From: Isosphaera sp.
GTDB taxonomy: Bacteria; Planctomycetota; Phycisphaerae; Phycisphaerales; UBA1924
Direction: 5' to 3'
DNA: 33,204 bases
Assembly (NCBI GenBank): GCA_013822085.1
Contig: PNJV01000027.1
Coordinates: 1 to 33,204, forward strand
The notes beneath the pieces were generated by a model, which had not been told where the DNA came from, did no database searches, and saw only the letters and a program-made list of their open reading frames with translations. The translations under genes and the position numbers were made by a program. Numbering within the stretch: the first letter of the stretch is position 1; each line of letters begins with the position of its first letter. This document shows, piece by piece, positions 14,359 through 20,988 of the stretch.

Positions 14359-16008
14359 TCAGGCGGAGCCGCCGGCGACGCGGTCGGCCTCGTCCAGGTC
14401 GGTGACGCCGCGTGCCACCAGCTGCCAGCTGCTCTGCTGGAGGGTGGAGAAGAGGCCCTTCTCGATGACGCGCTTGATGGCGGTGATGGTGGGGTCCTTG
14501 AGGACGATGTCGCGCAGCTCGTCGGTGAAGTCGAGCAGCTCGAAGACGGCCCGGCGGCCGCGGTAGCCGGTGCGCAGGCACGAGGCGCAGCCGACGGGGG
14601 TGTAGGTGTCGGTGCGGCCGTCGAGGTGCTTGCCCAGGCGCGTGGCCTGCCCCGGGGTGACGCGGACGGGGCGTTTGCAGGTCTCGCACAGCGTCCGGAC
14701 CAGCCGCTGGGCGACGACCAGGTCCAGGGAGGAGGCGACCAGGTACGGCTCGACCTTGAGGTCAAGGAGGCGGAAGACGGCGGAGATGGAGTCCTTGGAG
14801 TGGACGGTGGAGAAGACCAGGTGCCCGGTCATGGCCGCCTGCATGGCGGTGCGTGCGGTCTCCTCGTCGCGGATCTCGCCGACGAGGATCACGTCGGGGT
14901 CCTGGCGCAGCACCGAGCGGAGGAGGTTGCTGAAGGTGTTGCCCTGGTCGTGGTTGATGGGGATCTGGGTGGTGCCGTCGAGCTGGTACTCGACGGGGTC
15001 CTCGATGGTGACGACGTTGGAGGTGTCGCGGTCGATCTCGCGGAGGCAGTTGTAGAGCGTGGTGGTCTTGCCCGAGCCGGTGGGCCCGCAGGTCAGGACG
15101 AAGCCCTGCTCCTTCTGCGTGACCCTGCGGACCCGCTCGAGCATCCAGCCGGGCAGGCCCAGCTCGCCCAGGCCGCGCGGGGCGTTGGAGCCGTCGAGCA
15201 CGCGCAGCACCAGCTTGGGGCCGTGGACGGTCGGGGTGATCGAGACGCGGTAATCGACCCGGCGGGCGCGCGTCGAGGCGCCGAAGTGGCCGTCCTGGAC
15301 CGCCGTCTCGGCGGCGAGCTTCATCTGGCAGGCGGTGCGGATGAGGCCGACGGCGGCCTGGCCGACCTTGTCGGGCAGCTCGGCCAGGGGGACCATCTGC
15401 CCGTCGACGCGCATGCGCGAGACGTACGAGGCGGCCTTGGGCTCCAGGTGCAGGTCGGTGGCGCGGGCCTTGGCGCAGATGAGCAGCAGCAGCCGCACGG
15501 CCAGGGGCGCCGCCGCCTCGGCCGAGAGCACCGCTGAGGGGGAGCCGTCGGCGTTGATGACGGTGACGGGGTCGTCGCCCTCGCCGCGCGGCGGGAGGCC
15601 CTCGAGGGTCCCGCGCAGCTCGGCGGACCAGGCCATGTCCGGGGCCTCGTCGAGCGAGACGGCCCGAGCGTGCTGGCGGACGTCGGCGATGGACCGCTCG
15701 CGCTCGACGGCGAAGGTGTGGGTCCCGACCTTGAGGGCGTCGCCCTCGGCCAGCACAGCGGCCTCGCCGCGCAGCGCCAGCCCGTTGAGCTTGGTGCCGT
15801 TGCGCGAGCCCAGGTCACGCACGAGCCACCCGCCGCGGCCGTCGGGCTCGATCACGCAGTGCTGACGCGAGGCGGCGTCGTCCTCGATCACCAGCGTGTT
15901 GCCCTTCTGCCGGCCGATGGTCAGGGGCGCCGGGCCGATGGGGACCACCAGGCCGCGGCCGTCGGTGGAGGTCAGGCTCAGTCGCAGGGCGGACGGTGAG
16001 GGTGGCAT
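14359..16008 (-). CDS. FHA domain fused to GspE/PilB-type secretion ATPase
   Basis: A 549-residue fusion. Residues 15-100 form a forkhead-associated domain (IGRQKGN, SRQH, DLGSRNGTKLNG), which binds phosphothreonine. From about 165 on is a GspE/PilB hexameric ATPase: ATDLHLEP (183-190), Walker A GPTGSGKTT (308-316), Asp box TIEDPVEY, Walker B ILVGEIRDEET (374-384), His box TGHLVFSTVHS (394-404), and zinc cysteines C441/C444 and C474/C477. All catalytic parts are present. The usual N-terminal GspE/PilB domain, which docks to the membrane platform, is missing and the FHA domain takes its place. This suggests phosphorylation-dependent docking for type II secretion or type IV pili. No other secretion gene is in the window. 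Cellular partner unknown. Confidence 0.94.
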   Translation of the reverse strand: MPPSPSALRLSLTSTDGRGLVVPIGPAPLTIGRQKGNTLVIEDDAASRQHCVIEPDGRGGWLVRDLGSRNGTKLNGLALRGEAAVLAEGDALKVGTHTFAVERERSIADVRQHARAVSLDEAPDMAWSAELRGTLEGLPPRGEGDDPVTVINADGSPSAVLSAEAAAPLAVRLLLLICAKARATDLHLEPKAASYVSRMRVDGQMVPLAELPDKVGQAAVGLIRTACQMKLAAETAVQDGHFGASTRARRVDYRVSITPTVHGPKLVLRVLDGSNAPRGLGELGLPGWMLERVRRVTQKEQGFVLTCGPTGSGKTTTLYNCLREIDRDTSNVVTIEDPVEYQLDGTTQIPINHDQGNTFSNLLRSVLRQDPDVILVGEIRDEETARTAMQAAMTGHLVFSTVHSKDSISAVFRLLDLKVEPYLVASSLDLVVAQRLVRTLCETCKRPVRVTPGQATRLGKHLDGRTDTYTPVGCASCLRTGYRGRRAVFELLDFTDELRDIVLKDPTITAIKRVIEKGLFSTLQQSSWQLVARGVTDLDEADRVAGGSA

Positions 16009-16044
16009 CGCGCAGGAGATGATGGGGCGGGCGGTGGAGGGATC

Positions 16045-16070
16045 GCCGAGGAGCCTCGGCGTTGATTATT
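16045..16070 (-). promoter_or_regulatory. Possible promoter and palindrome before FHA-GspE gene
   Basis: On the minus strand AATAAT (16070-16065) is a plausible -10 in otherwise GC-rich DNA. Just downstream, GCCGAG-GAGC-CTCGGC (16045-16060) forms a 6-bp stem at the expected transcription start, about 50 nt before the ATG at 16008. It could be an operator or a 5' mRNA hairpin. The -35 is not clear. Confidence 0.3.
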
Positions 16071-16197
16071 CCCGCGCAGCGGGCGTGACGGGCGCGCTCG
16101 GGGTGCGCCAGCAGCGCTGCGCGCGGGCGGGCTGGAGCGGGCGCGGGCAGGCTCGGGTGGGAGCGCGGGCGGGTGGGGGTGGGCGGGGGTGGACGGA

Positions 16198-16203
16198 TAA
16201 ACT
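16198..16203 (+). promoter_or_regulatory. -10 box (TAAACT) of serS
   Basis: TAAACT lies 9 nt before the ATG at 16213 with no ribosome-binding site between, predicting a leaderless or near-leaderless mRNA. Upstream (16156-16193) is a G-rich tract where the -35 would be. Confidence 0.5.
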
Positions 16204-16212
16204 CGGCCCGTC

Positions 16213-17616
16213 ATGATCGACCTCAAGGCCCTGCGTGAGAACCCGCGGCACTACAAGGACGGCGCCTCCCGCAAGGGGATGGCCGTGGAGATCGACCGGC
16301 TGCTCCAGCTGGACGAGCAGAAGCGGGCCGCGCAGACCCGGCGCGAGCAGCTGCGCGCCGAGCAGACGCGCCTGGAGAAAGACCTGGGGCCGCAGCTGGG
16401 CAAGCTCCAAGGGGACCTCAAGAAGGCGACCGACGCCGCCGAGCGGGCCCAGCTCCAGCAGCGCATCGAGCAGCTGCGCGCTGCGCCGGCGTCGCTCAAG
16501 GGCCAGGCGGCCGAGCTGGAGGCGGTGGAGAAGCGGCTCGAGCCCGAGATCGCCGCGATCCTGCTGACGATCCCGCTCCCGCCGGACCCCGACGTGCCGG
16601 TGGGGTCCTCGGCCGAGCAGAACGTCGAGCGCGAGCGGTGGGACCCGCCCGGGTTCGACGCGTCCGTGCCGTTCGCCGAGCAGCGCGGCTTTGCGCCCAG
16701 GGGGCACGCCGAGCTGTGCCGCCGGCTCGGGCTGGTGGACTTCCCGCGCGGCGTCAAGCTCTCGGGCGCGCGGTCGTACGTGCTGACCGGCCGCGGCATG
16801 CTGCTCCACCAGGCGATCCTGCGCTATGCGCTGGACACGATGGTGCACGGGCACGGGTTCGCGGCCATGTCGGCGCCGGTGCTGGTGCGCGAGGAGGCCA
16901 TGGTCGGGACGGGCTTCTTCCCGGCGGGGCGCGAGCAGGCGTACCACATCCCCGAGTCGGCGCGCGGCGGCGGGAGCGACCTGTTCCTGACCGGCACCGG
17001 CGAGGTGGGGCTCATGGGCCTCCACGCCGACGAGATCCTCGACGAGGCGGACCTGCCGCTGCGGTACGTGACGGTCTCGACGTGCTTCCGCCGCGAGGCC
17101 GGCGCCGCCGGCAAGGACACGGCCGGGCTCTACCGCGTGCACGTGTTCGACAAGGTCGAGCAGGTGGTGATCTGCCGGGCCGACCAGGCCGAGAGCCGCG
17201 CCTGGCACGCGCGCATGATCGGCTACGTGCAGGGGCTGCTCCGCTCGCTGGGGCTGCCGCACCGGCTGCTCCAGTGCTGCACCGGCGACCTCGGCGTCAA
17301 GAACGCCGACATGATCGACGTCGAGTGCTGGATGCCCGGCCGGGCCGTCGAGGGCGCGCCCGCCTCGGGCTACGGGGAGACCCACTCGGCCTCGCGGCTC
17401 TACGACTACCAGTGCCGACGCCTCAACACGCGCTACCGCCCCGGCGGCGACGCGGGCAAGGGCCCGACGAGCTTCTGCCACTCGCTCAACAACACCGTGG
17501 CGGCCTCGCCGCGACTGATGATCCCGATCCTGGAGATGCACCAGCAGGCCGACGGGACCGTGCGCGTGCCCGAGCCGCTGCGCCCGTACATGGGCGGCAT
17601 CGAGACCATCGGGTGA
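16213..17616 (+). CDS. serS: Seryl-tRNA synthetase
   Basis: A 467-residue class II synthetase that charges tRNA-Ser (and tRNA-Sec if present). It starts MIDLKALRENP as usual. Residues about 25-115 form the long tRNA-binding coiled coil, rich in Glu/Gln/Lys/Arg. The catalytic domain shows the TGTGEVGL serine-pocket segment, motif 2 around VSTCFRREAGAAGKDTAGLYRVHVFDKVEQ-like residues (about 290-318), and motif 3 with NNTVAASPRLMIPILE near the C-terminus. It is slightly longer than the common 425-430 residues; extra residues lie in loops of the core. The only promoter-like element is a TAAACT box 9 nt before the ATG. It is divergent from the FHA-GspE gene and convergent with gpmI. Identification is secure. 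Confidence 0.97.
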   Translation: MIDLKALRENPRHYKDGASRKGMAVEIDRLLQLDEQKRAAQTRREQLRAEQTRLEKDLGPQLGKLQGDLKKATDAAERAQLQQRIEQLRAAPASLKGQAAELEAVEKRLEPEIAAILLTIPLPPDPDVPVGSSAEQNVERERWDPPGFDASVPFAEQRGFAPRGHAELCRRLGLVDFPRGVKLSGARSYVLTGRGMLLHQAILRYALDTMVHGHGFAAMSAPVLVREEAMVGTGFFPAGREQAYHIPESARGGGSDLFLTGTGEVGLMGLHADEILDEADLPLRYVTVSTCFRREAGAAGKDTAGLYRVHVFDKVEQVVICRADQAESRAWHARMIGYVQGLLRSLGLPHRLLQCCTGDLGVKNADMIDVECWMPGRAVEGAPASGYGETHSASRLYDYQCRRLNTRYRPGGDAGKGPTSFCHSLNNTVAASPRLMIPILEMHQQADGTVRVPEPLRPYMGGIETIG

Positions 17617-17664
17617 GCCGCGGCCTGCCGGGAGTGCTCTGGCGGGTCGCGCGGCGAGGAGTGA

Positions 17665-19347
17665 TCAGAGCAGCAGGCTGCGGCCGGTCATCTCGGGCGG
17701 CTGGGGCACGCCCAGGACCGCGAGCGCGGTGGGCATGACGTCGGCCAGTCGGCCGCGGCGCTGGCGCGTCTGGGGGTCGAACCAGCCCTTGGGGTCCGAA
17801 TCGCCGCGGAGGCGCGCGCCAGCAAACTGGGCCCCGACGAGGTAGAGCGGCACGTCGTAGGGCGTGTGGGCGGTGTGGGGCGAGCCCGACTCTGGGTCCC
17901 ACATCTGCTCGGCGTTGCCGTGGTCGGCGGTGACGATCAGGCACCCGCCGCGGGCCAGCGTGGCGTCGGCGATGGCCCCGACGCAGGCGTCGGTGGTCTC
18001 CACCGCGGCGACGGTGGCCTGGAGGTTGCCGGTGTGGCCGACCATGTCGCAGTTGGCGAAGTTCACCAGGATGAAGGGCTCGCAGCCGGGGTCGGCCAGG
18101 CGCCCGAGCACCGCGTCGCGGACGGCGTGAGCGGCCATCTCCGGCTGGAGGTCGTAGGTCTTGACGCGCGGCGACTGCGGGTTGAGGCGGGACTCGCCCG
18201 GGAAGGGCCGCTCGCGGTAGTCGTTGAAGAAGAAGGTGACGTGGGGGTACTTCTCGCTCTCGGCCACGCGCAGCTGGCGCAGGCCGGCGGCGCTGATGAC
18301 CTGCCCGGCGGTGCCGGCCATGGGCTCGGGCTTGCCGAACGCCACGCGCAGGTGCGGCGCCAGGTCCTCGGACCACGCCGTCATGGCCACGAAGAAGGTG
18401 TCGGGGCGCGGGCCGCGGTCAAAGCCGCGGGCGCCCGAGTCCGGGGAGGGCTTGACGGCGGCCCAGAGCGGGTCGGGGAGCACCAAGGCCATGGCCAGCT
18501 CGCGGGGGCGGTCGCCGCGGTAGTTGTAGAAGATGACGGTGTCGCCGGGCGCGATGCGCGTGGCCCGGGCGTCGCTCGGTGAGCCGGCGATGACGGTGGG
18601 CGGGACGAACTCGTCGCCGGCCTGGCTCGGGGACGACGGCGCGTCGTAGTAGGCGCGCACGGCCTGCGCGGCCGAGGGGGCCAGCGGCGGGGCGCCCCGG
18701 CCGGTGAGCGCGTCGTAGGCCAGGCGGACGCGCTCCCAGCGGAAGTCGCGGTCCATGGCGTAGTAGCGCCCGGCGACGGTGGCGATCGTGCCCAGGCCTA
18801 CGGCGGCGATCTGGGCCTCGACCTGGGCGATCAGGCCCAGGCCGCTGGTGGGCGGCGTGTCTCGGCCGTCGGTGAACAGGTGCACGGCCACGCGCGTGGC
18901 GCGGTGCTCCTTGCAGGCGCGCAGCAGCGCGTAGAGGTGGCTGAGCCGCCCGTGCACGCCGGCCTCCGACGCGATCCCCATCAGGTGGACGGTGCGGCCG
19001 GTGTCGCGCGCCCGCTCCAGGCCCTGGCGGATCGCCGCGGCGTGGGCGATGTCGCCCGAGGCGCAGGCCTTGTTGACGCGCAGGACCTCCTGATCGACGA
19101 TGCGGCCGGCGCCGATGTTCTGGTGGCCGACCTCGCTGTTGCCGGTCTGGTCCGGCGGCACGCCCACGTCCACGCCCGAGGTCTTGATGAGCGTGGAGGG
19201 GTACAGGCTCGCCAGGCGCTGGTCGATGGGCGTGCGGGCCAGGCGGACGGCGTCGAAGGCGGCGTGGTCCGGGTTCGGGTTGGCGCCCCAGCCGTCGCGG
19301 ACGACCAGGACCAGCGGGGCGTGTGCGGGCGTGATCTGGGCTGGCAT
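17665..19347 (-). CDS. gpmI: 2,3-bisphosphoglycerate-independent phosphoglycerate mutase
   Basis: A 560-residue two-metal (usually Mn) enzyme of glycolysis and gluconeogenesis, interconverting 3- and 2-phosphoglycerate. D18 in VVRDGWG is the first metal ligand; catalytic Ser71 lies in TGNSEVGHQNIGAGR. TDGRDTPP, GRYYAMDRDFRWER, YNYRGDRPRE, ANCDMVGHTG and TADHGNAEQMW mark the remaining ligand motifs. All are intact. It is somewhat longer than the usual 510-550 residues through small loop additions. The start at ATG 19347 is chosen because the family begins just before this strand and TACGCT sits 6 nt upstream, pointing to a leaderless transcript. It follows the peroxiredoxin gene by 29 nt, but its own -10 box argues for separate transcription. 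Confidence 0.97.
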   Translation of the reverse strand: MPAQITPAHAPLVLVVRDGWGANPNPDHAAFDAVRLARTPIDQRLASLYPSTLIKTSGVDVGVPPDQTGNSEVGHQNIGAGRIVDQEVLRVNKACASGDIAHAAAIRQGLERARDTGRTVHLMGIASEAGVHGRLSHLYALLRACKEHRATRVAVHLFTDGRDTPPTSGLGLIAQVEAQIAAVGLGTIATVAGRYYAMDRDFRWERVRLAYDALTGRGAPPLAPSAAQAVRAYYDAPSSPSQAGDEFVPPTVIAGSPSDARATRIAPGDTVIFYNYRGDRPRELAMALVLPDPLWAAVKPSPDSGARGFDRGPRPDTFFVAMTAWSEDLAPHLRVAFGKPEPMAGTAGQVISAAGLRQLRVAESEKYPHVTFFFNDYRERPFPGESRLNPQSPRVKTYDLQPEMAAHAVRDAVLGRLADPGCEPFILVNFANCDMVGHTGNLQATVAAVETTDACVGAIADATLARGGCLIVTADHGNAEQMWDPESGSPHTAHTPYDVPLYLVGAQFAGARLRGDSDPKGWFDPQTRQRRGRLADVMPTALAVLGVPQPPEMTGRSLLL

Positions 19348-19353
19348 GGCGCG

Positions 19354-19359
19354 AGCGTA
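19354..19359 (-). promoter_or_regulatory. -10 box (TACGCT) of gpmI
   Basis: On the minus strand TACGCT lies 6 nt before the ATG at 19347, inside the 29-nt gap after the peroxiredoxin gene. No ribosome-binding site is present. The same hexamer occurs on the minus strand at 19961-19956, about 100 nt before the peroxiredoxin start. Confidence 0.45.
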
Positions 19360-19376
19360 TGGCCCGGGCGGGGCGC

Positions 19377-19859
19377 TCAGGCCAGCGCGGCCAGGAGCTC
19401 GTCGGGGTTGAAGGCGGCGGGGATCTGGCGCTTCTGGGCCCAGCGGACGCGGCCGTTGGCGCCCACGACGACCGTGCCGCGCCAGGCGACGTTGAGCTCG
19501 GGCCAGTAGAGCCCGTAGGCCCTGCACACGGACCGGTGCGCGTCAGAAAGCAGCGTGTGGCGGAGCCCGAGCTGGTCGGCCCAGGCCTTGAGGGCCGGGC
19601 CGGAATCGCCCGAGATGCCCACCGCCTGGGCCTGCCGATCGCCCAAGCGTTCCAGCTCAGCGGTGATGCACTGCATCTCGCTGGTGCACACGCCGGTGAA
19701 GGCGAAGGGGAAGAACGAGAGCACGGCCTCGCCCGACTTGAGATGATCCGAGAGCCGCCAGGTCTGGCCGCGGGTCTGGGTGTCCAGGACAAAGTCCGGC
19801 GCCTGGGCGCCAAGGGGGATGAGCGAGTCGCGCGGGGCGAGCGAGGCGTTCGGGTTCAT
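19377..19859 (-). CDS. Thiol peroxidase of the AhpC/TSA (peroxiredoxin) family
   Basis: A 160-residue peroxiredoxin reducing H2O2 or organic peroxides. The active-site segment FPFAFTGVCTSEMQC carries Thr55 and peroxidatic Cys58. Cys64 lies six residues on and Cys111-region SVCRAYG offers a further cysteine. The near spacing recalls, but does not match, the C-x4-C of Bcp-type enzymes; AhpE-like one-Cys members share the FPFAFTG-C pattern. Start at ATG 19859 has GGAG with 5-nt spacing. There is no signal peptide, so it is cytoplasmic. It precedes gpmI on the same strand and is divergent from the YggS gene. Which cysteine resolves the sulfenate cannot be decided from sequence. Confidence 0.93.
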   Translation of the reverse strand: MNPNASLAPRDSLIPLGAQAPDFVLDTQTRGQTWRLSDHLKSGEAVLSFFPFAFTGVCTSEMQCITAELERLGDRQAQAVGISGDSGPALKAWADQLGLRHTLLSDAHRSVCRAYGLYWPELNVAWRGTVVVGANGRVRWAQKRQIPAAFNPDELLAALA

Positions 19860-20042
19860 GGGGTCTCCGTGGGTGCTCGGGGCGTGGCAAGGGCGGGGCC
19901 GGGGGCATGCGGGCGCGGGGCCGGCTGCGCAAAGGCCGAGGGGCTGGGTTGCCTGAGCGTACGCGGGGGTCAGCCGGGGGCTCTATCCTCAACCGGGACC
20001 CGCGCGCAAGGCCGGGCCCAACGACGCGACCCGAGGTGACCC
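19860..20042. other. Divergent spacer with promoter-like boxes
   Basis: The 183 nt between the peroxiredoxin and YggS genes contains TATCCT (19984-19989, plus strand), about 53 nt before the YggS GTG and a plausible -10. On the minus strand TACGCT (19961-19956) may serve the peroxiredoxin gene. No convincing -35 elements, RNA or repeat is seen. Confidence 0.4.
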
Positions 20043-20918
20043 GTGGCCACGATCCCCGAGACGATCCCGGAGCGCTACACGGCCCTGCGCCAGCGGGTGG
20101 CTCAGTCGGCGGCGGTCTCGGGTCGGCCGGCGGCGGCGGTGCTGATCGTGGCGGTGTCCAAGTACGCGGGCATGGAGGACGTGCGGGCGCTGGCCGAGCT
20201 TGGGCACCGGGACTTTGCCGAGAACGCGGTGCAGCAGCTGATCCAGCGCGCAGCCATGATGGACGAGTGGCTGCTCAGGCAGCTCGGGCCGTCGCCGGGC
20301 AAGCCCCCCTCGCCGGCGCCGGTGCTCGACCGCGCCGGCACGCGCGAGCAGCTGCCCCCGGGACCGGGCCAGCCCGTGCGGTGGCACATGATCGGGCGCC
20401 TCCAGCGCAACAAGGCCCGCAAGGCCGTCGAGACGGCCCGGCTGATCCACTCGGTCGACTCGCTCAAGGTCGCCGAGGACATCCAGAGCTTCGCCGTCAG
20501 GCTTGAGCGCCCGGTGGACGTGCTGCTCCAGGTCAACACGTCCGGGGAGCGCTCCAAGCAGGGGTGCGCGATCCCGGCGGCGCCGCACCTGATCGAGCAG
20601 ATCGAGACCATGGTCAACGTGCGCGTGCGCGGGCTGATGACCATGGCCCCGCACTCGGAGGACCCACAGGACTCGCGCCTGACCTTTGCGCGCTGCCGCG
20701 AGCTGTTCGAGGAGATCCGCTCGCTGGGGGTGGTGCCCGCCGAGCAGTTCGACGTGCTCTCGATGGGCATGTCGGGCGACTTCGGCGTGGCCGTCGAGGA
20801 GGGGTCGAACCTGGTGCGCGTGGGCGCGGCGCTCTTCGGCCCGCCCCCCGAGCCGACCCCCGACGACCACGCCGAGGCGCACCGCCAGGGCGCAGCGGCC
20901 GACGACGACGACACCTGA
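20043..20918 (+). CDS. YggS/PLPBP-family pyridoxal-phosphate homeostasis protein
   Basis: A 291-residue PLP-binding protein that controls vitamin B6 and amino/keto-acid homeostasis without known catalysis. Lys40 in AVSKYAG binds PLP; HMIGRLQRNKARK (115-127), QVNTSGERSKQG (163-174), GLMTMAP (197-203) and LSMGMSGDFGVAVEEGSNLVRVGAALFG (239-266 as short segments) are family hallmarks. Compared with the usual 230 residues there is an insert of about 40 Pro-rich residues (70-112) between the AENAVQ segment and the W-H-M-I-G segment, plus an acidic tail. The start is GTG 20043, with GAGGTGA just upstream. TATCCT at 19984-19989 is a plausible -10. The alpha-glucan phosphorylase gene follows after 70 nt. 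Confidence 0.95.
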   Translation: MATIPETIPERYTALRQRVAQSAAVSGRPAAAVLIVAVSKYAGMEDVRALAELGHRDFAENAVQQLIQRAAMMDEWLLRQLGPSPGKPPSPAPVLDRAGTREQLPPGPGQPVRWHMIGRLQRNKARKAVETARLIHSVDSLKVAEDIQSFAVRLERPVDVLLQVNTSGERSKQGCAIPAAPHLIEQIETMVNVRVRGLMTMAPHSEDPQDSRLTFARCRELFEEIRSLGVVPAEQFDVLSMGMSGDFGVAVEEGSNLVRVGAALFGPPPEPTPDDHAEAHRQGAAADDDDT

Positions 20919-20988
20919 CCCCACACCCCCCCCACTCCCACCCCAGCGGAGCGCCCACGGCGCCCAGCGGTCACCCCGGACACGCCCC

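Noticed and set aside
17620-17650. Stem-loop between serS and gpmI
   Set aside because: Only six pairs with a wobble and no T tract; not enough to call a terminator.
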